Shown: positions 36,265-46,217, counted from the stretch's first letter. The stretch: 64,000 nucleotides of DNA from Pusillimonas minor (GCF_014237865.1 NZ_JACJUU010000003.1:308955-372954), one strand, 5' to 3'. The notes: generated from the sequence alone by a model not told the origin. Program-made: numbers and translations.

Positions 36265-37605
36265 ATGACAAAACCAGAAGCCGAATCCCGCAGCGCCACC
36301 GACCCGCTTTCAAAAAGGTTGGGCCAATGGTGCAGCGATGCCCGGCAAGTGTTGCATTACGCCATGCAACGCGCCGCCGAAAAAAAGCTTACTCAGGTGG
36401 CGTCAAGCCTGACCTTCACCACCGTGCTGGCCATCGTGCCCATGCTGGCTGTCATTCTTGCCCTGTTCACGGCTTTCCCGCTGTTTGCCGACTTTCGCGA
36501 GGCCCTTGAAAGCTTCCTGGTCAACAGCCTGATGCCGCCCACCGTATCTGACACGGTCATGCGCTACCTTAACCAGTTTGCCGCCCAGGCCTCGGGGTTG
36601 ACGGCGGTGGGCACCGTCTTTTTGCTGGTGGTTTCGGTCATGCTGATCATGACCATCGATACCGCGTTAAACGATATCTGGCAGGTAGAGCAACAGCGCC
36701 CTCTGCCCCAACGCATGCTGGTGTACTGGGCCATTATTACGTTGGGGCCGGTGCTGGCAGGGGCCAGCCTGTGGGTCACGTCGTATCTTGCCCAGCAAGC
36801 CGTATTCAACGTCGGGCACATCACGTCGGGCATGCGGTTCTGGCTGTCGTTTATCCCCATGTTCATTACGGGGTTGGCCTTTACGGCGTTATTTATCTGC
36901 GTTCCCAACCGGCATGTCTTCTGGCGCGATGCGCTGGCCGGCGGCTTTGGCACCGCCATTGTGCTCGAGGCCATGAAATCGGGGTTTGCGTACTACATCA
37001 CCCAGTTTCCGTCGTACACCATTATTTACGGGGCATTTGCCACCCTGCCCATTTTCCTGCTCTGGATCTACCTGTCGTGGCTGGCCATTTTGTTTGGTGC
37101 AACGGTCGCCGCCACCCTGCCCAGTTTGCGCCTGCGCCGCTGGGCCGAACAGCGCCGCCCGGGAGCCACCTTTGTCGACGCCATACGTATCATCCGGTTG
37201 CTGCGCAGTACACAGGCAAGCGGCGAACCTGGCCGCAGCACCCGTTTTCTTGGGGCCCATTTACGTTTGCACTACAACGAACTTTCTAATGTATTGGCCA
37301 CCCTCAAGCAGTTGGGGTTTGTCGTGCCCACGCAAAAGAAAGGCCAAGACTATTGGGTGCTGGCCTGCGACTTGCGCGAAGCACAGTTAGGCACCCTGAT
37401 TGACGCACTGCTGATCGAGCGCGGCCAAAACGGCCTGGCCGACGACCCCGGCTTGGCCGCCGCCGTATCGGCCGCACTAACGGCGCAGCAAAAAATAAGC
37501 CTAGAAGACGTGCTGAATGGGGAAATCGCTATACCCGAAAGCCCCGGAATAGTGCAGAATGATTCAACAAAACCAGAAAAGCCCACGGAGGCAAGCCATG
37601 CTTAA
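36265..37605 (+). CDS. YihY/BrkB family membrane protein
   Basis: Inner-membrane protein, 446 aa, of the YihY (BrkB) family, often misnamed ribonuclease BN. The first 300 residues hold six membrane helices with family segments (LTFTTVLAIVPMLAVILALF, IYGAFATLPIFLLWIYLSWLAILFGATVAA). The C-terminal 130 residues resemble a winged-helix domain (LHYNELSNVLATLKQLGFVV), as in longer betaproteobacterial members. Bordetella BrkB was linked to serum resistance, but the molecular function is unsettled. The start at 36265 was chosen because the conserved N-terminus follows closely. The CBS gene overlaps its end by 8 bases. Confidence 0.88.
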   Translation: MTKPEAESRSATDPLSKRLGQWCSDARQVLHYAMQRAAEKKLTQVASSLTFTTVLAIVPMLAVILALFTAFPLFADFREALESFLVNSLMPPTVSDTVMRYLNQFAAQASGLTAVGTVFLLVVSVMLIMTIDTALNDIWQVEQQRPLPQRMLVYWAIITLGPVLAGASLWVTSYLAQQAVFNVGHITSGMRFWLSFIPMFITGLAFTALFICVPNRHVFWRDALAGGFGTAIVLEAMKSGFAYYITQFPSYTIIYGAFATLPIFLLWIYLSWLAILFGATVAATLPSLRLRRWAEQRRPGATFVDAIRIIRLLRSTQASGEPGRSTRFLGAHLRLHYNELSNVLATLKQLGFVVPTQKKGQDYWVLACDLREAQLGTLIDALLIERGQNGLADDPGLAAAVSAALTAQQKISLEDVLNGEIAIPESPGIVQNDSTKPEKPTEASHA

Positions 37606-38065
37606 AGTCAGTGAAATTCTACGCGTTAAAGGCAATACCCTTTATACGGCCACCCCCGACACCCCCATCAACCAGGCACTGGCCACCATGGCCGAACAAG
37701 ACATCGGTTCGCTGGTGATTATGGAACACGGTGAACTGGTGGGCATGCTCACCTTTCGCGAGATCATCCGCCACCTGACAAAAAACAACGGCGTCATTGG
37801 CGACTTCACCATTCGCAGCGTCATGGACGACGCCCCCGTCAGCGTCACCCCAAACACCAGCGCCGATGAAGTCCAGCGGCTCATGCTCGACAAGCACGCG
37901 CGCTACATGCCTGTCATGGACGGCCCGGTACTGCTGGGGGTGATTTCGTTTTACGACATGGCCCAGGCCATTGTGGCCGCGCAAAAGTTTGAAAACAAAA
38001 TGCTTAAGGCCTATATACGCGACTGGCCCGAAGGCCAGGAAGACCCAGAAGACGACAAGGTGTAA
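37598..38065 (+). CDS. CBS-domain protein
   Basis: Protein of 155 aa made of two CBS motifs forming a Bateman module (about residues 15-65 and 75-130), usually an adenine-nucleotide sensor. Conserved pieces are LATMAEQDIGSLVIMEHGELVGMLT and MLDKHARYMPVMDGPVLLGVIS. No effector domain is attached. The ATG at 37598 lies within the last codons of the yihY-like gene, and GGAGG is eight bases upstream, so the two genes are coupled. A likely terminator follows. Confidence 0.92.
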   Translation: MLKVSEILRVKGNTLYTATPDTPINQALATMAEQDIGSLVIMEHGELVGMLTFREIIRHLTKNNGVIGDFTIRSVMDDAPVSVTPNTSADEVQRLMLDKHARYMPVMDGPVLLGVISFYDMAQAIVAAQKFENKMLKAYIRDWPEGQEDPEDDKV

Positions 38066-38069
38066 AAAC

Positions 38070-38089
38070 GGGGGCAACATGCCCCCTTT
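38070..38089 (+). terminator. Terminator after the CBS gene
   Basis: GGGGGC/GCCCCC with a five-base loop, followed by TTTGCTT, lies four bases after the stop codon. The T-tract is short. Confidence 0.6.
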
Positions 38090-38191
38090 GCTTATATACG
38101 TACGCCTCTTCGTTCTTGTGTGCGCCTTCGTACCTGGCCACGACATAACATGCGTTGTGTGTCTGGCCACCCCGCTTGGTGCGCCTTATCA

Positions 38192-39196
38192 CTACCCGTT
38201 CGAGATCTCGACTTGAGCCAACGCTGTGGCAATAACGGCCGGGTCGTTGGCACGCAGCACGTTGGGGTCAGACAGCATCCGGCGCCACCGGCGCGCACCA
38301 TGCAAGCCTGTCATCCAACCCAGCATGGGCCTGACCACCACCCGCAACGGCACCCCTCGGGCCACCTGCTGCGCCGCGTAGTTCATCATGGCCAAAACCA
38401 CCGCTTGCCGCGTTCCCACCGGGGTGTCGGGCCAGCATTGCCGGCTAATGTCAGACAGCACGCCCGGGTCGTGCCAGGCTGCCCGGCCCAGCATCACGCC
38501 ATCGAACTGGTCAAGCAAACCCACCGCCTGCCCGGCTTGCGCAATACCGCCATTAAGTACCACAACGGCCTCGGGGAAGTCGGCGCGCAAACGCGTGGCC
38601 ATGTCGTAGCGCAACGGCGGGATCTCGCGATTGTCTTTGGGGCTTAGCCCTTTAAGCACCGCATTGCGCGCATGCACAATAAACACCCGGCACCCGGTGT
38701 TGTAGATTTCGCCGACAAAATCACGCACGAAATCGTAGGACTCGTTGTAGTCGAGCCCAAGGCGATGCTTGACGGTAACCGGCACAGATACCGCGTCTTG
38801 CATCGCCTTGATGCCATCGGCCACCAAGCGCGGTTCGGCCATCAAACAAGCGCCGAACGCCCCTTTTTGTACCCGCTCTGACGGGCAACCACAATTCAGG
38901 TTGATTTCGTCATAGCCCCACTGTTCGCCAATACGGGCGGCGCGCGCGAGGGCATCGGGCTCGCTACCCCCCAGTTGCAGGGCCACCGGGTGTTCGGCCG
39001 GGTCGAAATCGAGCAAACGCGGCAATTGCCCGTTCTCAATCGCACCCGTCGTAATCATCTCGGTGTACAAACGGGCGTGCGGCGCCAGCAGCCGATGAAA
39101 AAAACGGCAGTGGCGATCGGTTACGTCGATCATGGGGGCCACGCACAAGCGCCAGCCCGGGTGCCCGCGCCGAATGGCGCCTGAAGAATCTGTCAC
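38192..39196 (-). CDS. dusA: tRNA-dihydrouridine(20/20a) synthase
   Basis: FMN enzyme that reduces uridines in the tRNA D-loop; 334 aa. The catalytic cysteine is in NLNCGCPSERVQKGAFGACLM, and CVAPMIDVTDRHCRFFHRLL plus the FMN-binding VVLNGGI and GVMLGRAAWHDP are typical of the DusA subgroup. It converges with the CBS gene and diverges from thrB. A short GC extension at the N-terminus precedes the conserved fold. Confidence 0.95.
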   Translation of the reverse strand: MTDSSGAIRRGHPGWRLCVAPMIDVTDRHCRFFHRLLAPHARLYTEMITTGAIENGQLPRLLDFDPAEHPVALQLGGSEPDALARAARIGEQWGYDEINLNCGCPSERVQKGAFGACLMAEPRLVADGIKAMQDAVSVPVTVKHRLGLDYNESYDFVRDFVGEIYNTGCRVFIVHARNAVLKGLSPKDNREIPPLRYDMATRLRADFPEAVVVLNGGIAQAGQAVGLLDQFDGVMLGRAAWHDPGVLSDISRQCWPDTPVGTRQAVVLAMMNYAAQQVARGVPLRVVVRPMLGWMTGLHGARRWRRMLSDPNVLRANDPAVIATALAQVEISNG

Positions 39197-39312
39197 AACA
39201 AGACCTGTTTCAAGAGAATGCCCAAAATTTTAACGCCTGCGGGTCACAGGCTGCAGCGGGTAGACTAAAATCGGCCCTTTGACGACGCAACCTTAAACTT
39301 TTTATTCGCGCC

Positions 39313-40281
39313 ATGGCCGTTTTTACCCCTGTTTCCGACTCCGACGCACACGCCCTGCTTTCCCGTTATTCGCTGGGCGAGCTGGTATCGCTGCGCGGCA
39401 TCACCGCCGGTATCGAAAACACCAATTATTTTTTAACGACCACACAGGGCGAATACGTCTTGACCATTTTCGAGGTCTTGACGTTTGAACAGCTGCCGTT
39501 CTATATCGAGCTGATGCACCACCTGGCCGAACAGGGCATACCCGTGCCCGAACCGCAAACCGATTGCGACGGCCGGCGCATTGGCGAACTGCACGGCAAA
39601 CCTTGCGCCATTGTTACGCGCCTTAACGGCGGCTACGAACCCGACCCCAGCGCGCGGCACTGCACACTGGCCGGCGAAACCCTGGCGCGTACCCACCTGG
39701 CCGGGCAGTCGTTCGGTATCCGTCAGCCCAACCTGCGCGGGCTGGCCTGGTGGCAAGCCACCATTCCGCAAGTGCTGCCGTTTTTAAACAGCCAGCAGGC
39801 CGAACTTATCCAGGCCGTACTGCGCGAGCAAACCGAATTTGCGCAAACCAGCACCTACCAACAGCTGCCATCGGGCCCGGCGCACTGCGACTTGTTCCGC
39901 GACAACGTGTTGTTCGACGGCACTTTCGAAGACCCGCGCATGGGCGGTTTTATCGACTTTTATTTTGCCGGTTGCGACACCTGGCTGTTCGACGTGGCCG
40001 TCAGTGTCAACGACTGGTGCATCAACCGCCACGACGGCAGTTTCAACACCGAAAAACTCAACGCCTGGCTGTCTGCCTACGCCGCCGTCCGCCCATTTAC
40101 CGATGCCGAAACCGCCGCCTGGCCGTTTATGCTGCAAGCCGCAGCGCTGCGGTTCTGGGTGTCGCGCCTGTACGACTTTTTCTTGCCTCGGCCTGCCCAA
40201 ACCCTTAAGCCGCACGACCCCACCCACTTCGAACGGGTGCTGATGGCGCGCCGGGCCAACGCCCCTGCTTTGGCCGGCTAA
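39313..40281 (+). CDS. thrB: Homoserine kinase, aminoglycoside-phosphotransferase fold
   Basis: Converts homoserine to phosphohomoserine for threonine synthesis; 322 aa. This is the ThrB form with APH-like fold common in beta- and alphaproteobacteria, unrelated to the GHMP-type ThrB of E. coli. The N-terminal GITAGIENTNYFLTTTQGEYVLTIFE is diagnostic; the catalytic loop HCDLFRDNVLFDG and metal-binding GFIDFYFAG follow. It is followed by a BPSS1780-type gene after 87 bases. Confidence 0.94.
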   Translation: MAVFTPVSDSDAHALLSRYSLGELVSLRGITAGIENTNYFLTTTQGEYVLTIFEVLTFEQLPFYIELMHHLAEQGIPVPEPQTDCDGRRIGELHGKPCAIVTRLNGGYEPDPSARHCTLAGETLARTHLAGQSFGIRQPNLRGLAWWQATIPQVLPFLNSQQAELIQAVLREQTEFAQTSTYQQLPSGPAHCDLFRDNVLFDGTFEDPRMGGFIDFYFAGCDTWLFDVAVSVNDWCINRHDGSFNTEKLNAWLSAYAAVRPFTDAETAAWPFMLQAAALRFWVSRLYDFFLPRPAQTLKPHDPTHFERVLMARRANAPALAG

Positions 40282-40368
40282 AAGGCAACGCGCTTTGGGC
40301 CAAAAAAGCGCGTTCGCGCTTTCGCCCAAGCCCCGAAAATTTTTACCGCAACTGGAAACTTACAGCGC

Positions 40369-41184
40369 ATGCAAGCCGCCATTCTTCCTTATTCCGCCGG
40401 TTGGCAATGGATCAACGACGGTATCCAGCTGTTCAAGCGCCAGCCCATGGCCATGTTCTTCTGGAGCCTGGTTACCGGCCTGCTGATCACCATCACGTAT
40501 CTCATCCCTCTGTTCGGCCAGATGGCATTAATAGCCGCCATGCCGTCGCTTACCTTTATTACCCTGAACGCGTGCCGTCACATCGAGGCCGGGCGGCAAA
40601 TTGTGCCGGGCATGTGGCTCGCCCCCATGCGCGACGCCGTGGCCCGCAAGGGGTTGTTCAGGCTGGGGCTGGCCTACCTGGCCTGCTGCCTGCTGGGCGG
40701 GCTGATCGCCACCGTCCCCTTTCTAGACAGCCTGATGGCCGCCATTAATACCGACGGCCGTATCGACGAGGCCGCATTACTGCAAGCGGTGCAAGGCCCG
40801 TTTATTACCTTTGCCGTTATCTACGTGCTCATTTCGGCGTTCTTCTGGCACGCCCCCGCGCTGGTGGGCTGGCATCATATTCGTATGACGCAAGCGTTGT
40901 TCTTTTCGATGGTGGCGTGCTGGCGCAATAAATGGCCGTTTTTGCTTTACGGTGCCAGTTGGGCAGTTATATTTTTGGGTGCGCAGTTTGCCGACGGCTT
41001 TTTAATGCAACTGGGGTTGTCGGCCGCTACCGCACAACTGCTCATGACCCCCGTTAACTTGTTGATTGCCGCCGTGCTGTACTGCAGCTTTTACCCCTCC
41101 TACATGAGCGTTTTCGGCAACAACTACGCCCGCCAGAACGACCCCACCCCTACCGACGACCACACCCCGCCCAACGTGGGTTAA
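40369..41184 (+). CDS. BPSS1780-family membrane protein
   Basis: Predicted inner-membrane protein of 271 aa with about six helices. It matches the betaproteobacterial BPSS1780 family (SAGWQWINDGIQLFKRQPMAMFFWSL near the N-terminus, followed by SFYPSYMSVFG near the end). No function is known. Its position directly after thrB recurs in relatives. A short proline/threonine-rich C-terminus ends the protein. Confidence 0.85.
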   Translation: MQAAILPYSAGWQWINDGIQLFKRQPMAMFFWSLVTGLLITITYLIPLFGQMALIAAMPSLTFITLNACRHIEAGRQIVPGMWLAPMRDAVARKGLFRLGLAYLACCLLGGLIATVPFLDSLMAAINTDGRIDEAALLQAVQGPFITFAVIYVLISAFFWHAPALVGWHHIRMTQALFFSMVACWRNKWPFLLYGASWAVIFLGAQFADGFLMQLGLSAATAQLLMTPVNLLIAAVLYCSFYPSYMSVFGNNYARQNDPTPTDDHTPPNVG

Positions 41185-41223
41185 AACCCCGCCCTGCAGG
41201 CCCGGGCCGGGCCTGGCCTGCCG

Positions 41224-42072
41224 CTACACCCAGTCGGCCCACACCGGCTTTAAACCTTGCGGCAACGGGGGCAACGCCCCCAGGTCGGCCGGGCTTTCGT
41301 CCGGCGAATGGAAGTCGGACCCGCGCGACGCCTTAAAGCCATAGTGTTTTGCAATTTGCGCATAGGTGGCGTACTGGTCGGGCCGGTGGCTGCCCGTAAC
41401 CACTTCAATACCCTGCCCCCCCGCATCGCGAAACACCTCGTATAAAGCGTCGAACTGGGTGTCGTCGAACTTGTAGCGGCCCGGGTGCGCAATAACCGCC
41501 ATCCCGCCCGCAGCGCGTATCCAGTTAACCGCATCTTCAAGCGAGGCCCAACGCGTGGGCACATTGCCGGGCTTGCCATCGCCCAGATAGCGGTCGAACA
41601 CGTCTTGCATGGTTTTAAACCAGCCCCGGCTGACCATATACCGTGCAAAGTGCGTACGGCTAAGCAGTTGGGGGTTATCGGCGTACGTCAGGGCGCCCTC
41701 GTAGCACCCGTCAAAACCCAAGGTAGCCAGTTTGTCGCCCATGTCGCGGGCGCGGCTTTCGCGCCAGCTGCGCAACTCGTTCAAAGCATTGACCAGGCCA
41801 GCGTGTTCGGGGTCGATATTTAACCCCACAATGTGCACGGTCTGGCGCGCCCACGACACCGAAATTTCTACCCCGGGGATAAACACCAACCCCTGGTCGG
41901 CCGCCGCTTTGGCCGCCTGCGCCAGGCCGCCCAGTTCGTCGTGGTCGGTTAACGACCACACCTGCACGCCCTGCTTGTGCGCACGCTGCGCCAGCGCCTC
42001 GGGCGCAAGCACACCGTCGGAAAACGAGGAGTGACAGTGAAGATCGACGTTAAGAGGTGCGGCTACAGCCAT
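41224..42072 (-). CDS. PHP-domain phosphatase (RNase AM / nucleoside bisphosphatase type)
   Basis: PHP-superfamily hydrolase of 282 aa. Metal ligands are visible in VDLHCHSSFSDG, SLTDHDELGG, FIPGVEISVSW and VIAHPGRY, with a final GSDFHSP. The family (YciV/TrpH-like) includes E. coli RNase AM and a Chromobacterium 3',5'-nucleotide bisphosphatase, so either 5'-end RNA trimming or pAp/nucleotide hydrolysis is possible. It is the next gene downstream of comEC on the minus strand, after a 170-base AT-rich gap with no clear gene. Confidence 0.88.
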   Translation of the reverse strand: MAVAAPLNVDLHCHSSFSDGVLAPEALAQRAHKQGVQVWSLTDHDELGGLAQAAKAAADQGLVFIPGVEISVSWARQTVHIVGLNIDPEHAGLVNALNELRSWRESRARDMGDKLATLGFDGCYEGALTYADNPQLLSRTHFARYMVSRGWFKTMQDVFDRYLGDGKPGNVPTRWASLEDAVNWIRAAGGMAVIAHPGRYKFDDTQFDALYEVFRDAGGQGIEVVTGSHRPDQYATYAQIAKHYGFKASRGSDFHSPDESPADLGALPPLPQGLKPVWADWV

Positions 42073-42242
42073 TGCGGGTGTCCTGGGGCAGTTGGAAATT
42101 CATTTTATATGAGTTCTTTTCAGTCTTTACAGAAGGTCAATATTTCAAACGATTCTAATGCTGATTACTGCTAAAAATGGGGTATTACCCCTCCGTCTCA
42201 ATACTCATGTGTTATCCCCTCAATAATCACCTGAGCAGGTTT

Positions 42243-44834
42243 TTACTTGGTAAATGCAACGTTACGTTGCCAGTAGCGTCGATGCTGCACGCGCTCAGCC
42301 GTAACGCGCAGGCCAGCAGCCGTTGAGTCAACCGTCAAGGCCCCATGCCAATCGGTCCGCCAAAAGTGTGCGCCTGAGGCTTCCCAGCGCTGCTGTACGG
42401 CCGGTGCCGGGTGGCCATACCGGTTCTGCCAGCCATTTTGTGAAATGACATGCGTCGGCTGCGTGGCCTGGACAAAAGCCTGCGACGACGAAAACCGAGA
42501 CCCATGATGCGCGGCAACCACAACATCGGTTGGCCCCAAGCCTCGCGCCAGTAAACGACGCTCTTCTGCGGCACCGATATCCCCGGTCAACAACACGCTA
42601 TGGTGCTGGCCCTGAACCCGCAGCACACAGGCGTTTCGGTTGCGCTGGCCTGAAGTCGAACGCACACTCTTGTCAGACGACGGCCTAGGCGTCCCTGATG
42701 CCGCACGCTGTCGCTCAGGCTGTGGCTCGGGCAAGGGCCACAAAAAAGAAAATGTCACGCCGTCAACGTTCCAGGTTGCCCCATAAGCACAGGTCGTCAT
42801 TGCGTCTGGCAACGTCACCGCTTGCGTATCACCCAGCAGGCGCTGCGATTTAGCAATGTCTTTTTCAAGCGCGAAGGAGGTATAAGACTGCCCCACCGAA
42901 ATGGCCTTCAACAAGGACAGCGCGCCCCCTGCATGGTCGGTATCTGCGTGCGAAACCACCAACACGTCGACCGACCGAACACCCGAGGAACGCAAATAAG
43001 GCAACAACGTACGCGCGCCCTCGTCGGCGTCGGGCCCATGTCGCACACCAGTGTCGAATACCAGCGTACGTGTCGCTGTCTTTATCACCAGCGCGCTACC
43101 CTGCCCCACGTCGAGCGCTACCAACTTCCAGTGACCCGGCGCGGGCCGGACAGGCAACCAAAACAAGGCCGGCGCCATGAACACCCAACCGAGCGACCTG
43201 AGCGGCAAGCCATAAGGCGCAATTGCGATAAGCAGCCCCGCCACCGCCAGCGCGGTGAGCGTTGCAGGGCCTGACGCCACGGAGAAGCTGGCCCACGACC
43301 ACTGCGCCAACGCCTCGGTGGGGACCATCATGAGCGTCATTGCACCATGCGCCACCCAAACCAGTAGCCGCGCCACATCGCCCAAACCCGGGACTATGGC
43401 AGCGGCTCCGGCCAGTAGCGATACCGGAGTCACAATGAAACTGACCACCGGTATGGCATAAGCATTGACCAGGGGCGACACCAGCGATACGTCGTTAAAA
43501 ATCAAAGCCAGCAAAGGCATGAGCCCCGCCGTAATGGCCAGCTGCAGCCCCACCGCCATGTACACCGCAAACCAGATCGACGCCCGCCGCCCCGGACGAT
43601 GACCGGCAGCATGTCGGCCCCACCATTGCGCACTGGCCATCAACACATAGACTGCGCCAAACGACAGCCAGAAGCCACTAGCGAAAAGCGCCCAGGGGTC
43701 TAGCACCACCACAATCACCGCCACCAGCGCAAGCAGACGAGACATCGACAACGGCACCCTCAGGATCTGGGTTGCAGCCACCACAGCCAGCATCAGGAAT
43801 GTTCGCCTTGCGGGTACCCCCCAACCGGCCAGCAGACAATACAGCCAAGCGACAATCAAAGCGGCAACGGCCGCAGCCACTTGTGCAGGTACCCGCTCTG
43901 CCAGACCACGGCCCCGCCAATGCGCGCGTCTCCATAGGGCCAGCACGAGTAACCCGCCAATAGCAGCAATCATCGTGATGTGACTTCCGCTTATTGAAAT
44001 TAAATGCGTCAAGCCTGCGCGGTTGTAGGTTGCCCAGTCGGCAGGCCCAATACTGGCCTGGTCACCAATCGTTAATGCAAGCAACACGCCGCCATATCGA
44101 AGGCCCTCAATATACGGCCTCATCGCCTCGCGTACGTAATGCCGGGCACGCTGCGCGCTGCCACCAATCCCTACCCAGCCGTCGTCGCGCATGTAGGCAG
44201 GCCGGCCACGTACCGCCCCCAGCGCCCTTATGCCATGGCTGAATACATAAGCTTCATAATCAAAAGCAGACGGGTTGCGGGCGCCCGACGGCGACTTCAA
44301 GGTCAGCGCCATACGCCACACCTGCCCAGGAACCAGATCCGGGAAATCAGCCGGTGGTGTATTGCGACGACCATAAACGCCAGCGTACCCCGGGGCATTC
44401 CAGGTCACCATAATGTGTTTAGGCACGCCCTCCGGCCGCGACGACAGCACCTCGGCTTCGAACTGACGGCTGTCGGGGGACAGTTTCGGCAGGCCAGCAA
44501 CACGCAGCACAACGCGCGAAACCTTGTTTTCGTTGGTGGCCGCCAGCCGATCGCCCAACCGATATTCGATACGCGCGGCCGTCATGCCAAAAGTAAGAAT
44601 GCCGGCCCACAGTACAAACAACAGCCAGCGCCATTTGGCAGGCACCGCACGGCCGACCATCAGCACCATCAGCGCCACTGCACCCCATTCGACCACGGTC
44701 GGCATGCGGGGCAACACGTGCACCGCTGCCGTTCCGCCCAGCACTGCCAGCGCACATAGCCGCCCTTTCACCCTGTCGCGCTCCAAAATCAACAGCCTAA
44801 CCGTGGCACCGCAAGGCGCGCCACCCAAAAGCAT
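42243..44834 (-). CDS. comEC: ComEC/Rec2 DNA-uptake channel protein
   Basis: Inner-membrane channel for transforming DNA, 863 aa from the ATG at 44834; a TTG at 44900 would add 22 residues. The OB-like DUF4131 region (about residues 20-200) precedes the competence domain with about ten helices (LTHLISISGSHITMIAAIGG, WGVPARRTFLMLAVVA). A C-terminal metallo-beta-lactamase domain holds VSHADTDHAGG and AAHHGSRFSSSQAF. All three ComEC modules are complete, which supports function, and comM is also in the window. Its promoter region is shared with the divergent monooxygenase gene, only about 70 bases away. Confidence 0.93.
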   Translation of the reverse strand: MLLGGAPCGATVRLLILERDRVKGRLCALAVLGGTAAVHVLPRMPTVVEWGAVALMVLMVGRAVPAKWRWLLFVLWAGILTFGMTAARIEYRLGDRLAATNENKVSRVVLRVAGLPKLSPDSRQFEAEVLSSRPEGVPKHIMVTWNAPGYAGVYGRRNTPPADFPDLVPGQVWRMALTLKSPSGARNPSAFDYEAYVFSHGIRALGAVRGRPAYMRDDGWVGIGGSAQRARHYVREAMRPYIEGLRYGGVLLALTIGDQASIGPADWATYNRAGLTHLISISGSHITMIAAIGGLLVLALWRRAHWRGRGLAERVPAQVAAAVAALIVAWLYCLLAGWGVPARRTFLMLAVVAATQILRVPLSMSRLLALVAVIVVVLDPWALFASGFWLSFGAVYVLMASAQWWGRHAAGHRPGRRASIWFAVYMAVGLQLAITAGLMPLLALIFNDVSLVSPLVNAYAIPVVSFIVTPVSLLAGAAAIVPGLGDVARLLVWVAHGAMTLMMVPTEALAQWSWASFSVASGPATLTALAVAGLLIAIAPYGLPLRSLGWVFMAPALFWLPVRPAPGHWKLVALDVGQGSALVIKTATRTLVFDTGVRHGPDADEGARTLLPYLRSSGVRSVDVLVVSHADTDHAGGALSLLKAISVGQSYTSFALEKDIAKSQRLLGDTQAVTLPDAMTTCAYGATWNVDGVTFSFLWPLPEPQPERQRAASGTPRPSSDKSVRSTSGQRNRNACVLRVQGQHHSVLLTGDIGAAEERRLLARGLGPTDVVVAAHHGSRFSSSQAFVQATQPTHVISQNGWQNRYGHPAPAVQQRWEASGAHFWRTDWHGALTVDSTAAGLRVTAERVQHRRYWQRNVAFTK

Positions 44835-44902
44835 CAATTTGCCCACCCCGGAAATTCCGCTGGCTTTTGTTATGATTTCGCCGTCATTTACGGAGAACAA
44901 AA

Positions 44903-46153
44903 TTGAAAGTCATCATCACGGGGGCCGGGATCGGCGGGTTGTCGCTGGCATTAATGCTGCATGCGCGCGGCATCGAGTGCGAGATTTACGAAAGCGTTCC
45001 CGAGCTTAAACCTTTGGGTGTGGGCATTAACTTGCTGCCCCACGCGGCCAACGAAATGGACCAGTTGGGGCTGCTGGAGACACTAAGTAGCAACGCGGTG
45101 GCCACGTCGGCGCTGCACTACTACAACTGCCACGGGCAAAAAATTTGGCAAGAACCACGTGGCCTAGCTGCCGGCTACCCCGTACCTCAGTTGTCCATTC
45201 ATCGGGGCAAACTGCAAATGCTGCTGGCCCAAGCCGTTATCGAACGCCTCGGCGCCGACCGACTTCATACCGGCATGACGTTTGAATCGGTTCAGGAAAA
45301 TGAAGACGGCGTCACCGCCTGCTTCGTCAACCGCGATGCCAATACACGCCATACCGTGAAGGCCGATGTACTCATCGGGGCCGACGGCATTCATTCGGCG
45401 GTGCGCAAACAGTTTTACCCCGCCAATGACGACTTCCAGTTTTCGGGGCGTATTTTGTGGCGTGCAGTTACCTATACAACAGCGTTTTTAGATGGCAAGA
45501 CCATGTTCATGGCGGGCCACCCCGACGTTAAGTTTGTGGCCTACCCCATTTTGGACGACCAGACGCCTGCTGGTAAGACGGCCATTAACTGGATCGCGGA
45601 ACTGACCGTACCCGACTACGACCTGAGTAAAACCGACTGGAACCGTGGGGTAGATAAAAGCGTGTTCGAGGGCCCGTTCCAAAGCTGGAAGTGGGACTGG
45701 ATCGACATCCCCGCGCTGATCGCCGGTACGCATGCCGTGTACGAGTTCCCGTTGGTCGACAAGAACCCCTTGCCGCGCTGGTCGTTTGGGCACACCACCT
45801 TAATGGGCGATGCGGCCCACCCCTTGTATCCCATTGGCTCCAACGGTTCGGCCCAGGCTATTCTTGATGCCCGTTGCCTGGCCGACCACCTGCAAAAAGT
45901 GGTGTCGGGCAGGCATCGCAGCGTGCCGGCGGCCCTTAAAGAGTACGAAGCCGACCGCATTCCGCCCACCACAGGCCTGATCTTGCGCAACCGGTTAAAT
46001 GGGCCGGAACAGGTCATGCAGATGGCGCACGAGCGCGCGCCCGAGGGCTTTACGCACATTCACGATGTCGTGTCGCCCGACGAGCTGGAAGAAGTGTCGA
46101 TGCGCTACAAGCGCATTGCCGGGTTCGACCCGAAAGCACTGAAGCGCGCCTGA
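44903..46153 (+). CDS. FAD-dependent monooxygenase (PhzS/6-hydroxynicotinate-monooxygenase type)
   Basis: Single-component aromatic hydroxylase-like flavoprotein, 416 aa. The FAD-binding GAGIGGLSLAL lies at the N-terminus, the DG motif is VLIGADGIHSAVR, and the GD motif is TLMGDAAHPLYPIGSNGSAQ. The best start is TTG at 44903 with GGAGA seven bases upstream, since the codons immediately after it encode the conserved N-terminus MKVIITGAGIGG. The substrate is unknown. It sits between comEC and the TatD gene, which are often neighbours in related genomes, and faces opposite to both, which suggests it was inserted there. Confidence 0.88.
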   Translation: MKVIITGAGIGGLSLALMLHARGIECEIYESVPELKPLGVGINLLPHAANEMDQLGLLETLSSNAVATSALHYYNCHGQKIWQEPRGLAAGYPVPQLSIHRGKLQMLLAQAVIERLGADRLHTGMTFESVQENEDGVTACFVNRDANTRHTVKADVLIGADGIHSAVRKQFYPANDDFQFSGRILWRAVTYTTAFLDGKTMFMAGHPDVKFVAYPILDDQTPAGKTAINWIAELTVPDYDLSKTDWNRGVDKSVFEGPFQSWKWDWIDIPALIAGTHAVYEFPLVDKNPLPRWSFGHTTLMGDAAHPLYPIGSNGSAQAILDARCLADHLQKVVSGRHRSVPAALKEYEADRIPPTTGLILRNRLNGPEQVMQMAHERAPEGFTHIHDVVSPDELEEVSMRYKRIAGFDPKALKRA

Positions 46154-46187
46154 GCCCACTGCAAAAGCTGACCGCTTTTGGCAAGAC

Positions 46188-46217
46188 CCGGGCCCGGTTT
46201 GAAAAAATCGGGCCCGG
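46188..46217. terminator. Strong hairpin between convergent genes
   Basis: A 9-bp GC stem CCGGGCCCG/CGGGCCCGG with a 12-base loop lies between the monooxygenase stop and the TatD-family stop. A second small stem, CAAAAG/CTTTTG, lies just before it. No T-run follows on either strand, so termination efficiency is uncertain. Confidence 0.5.

Noticed and set aside
44835..44900. TTG-initiated 22-residue extension of comEC
   Set aside because: Not conserved in ComEC, and it would use the ribosome-binding region of the divergent monooxygenase; ATG 44834 is preferred, with moderate certainty.
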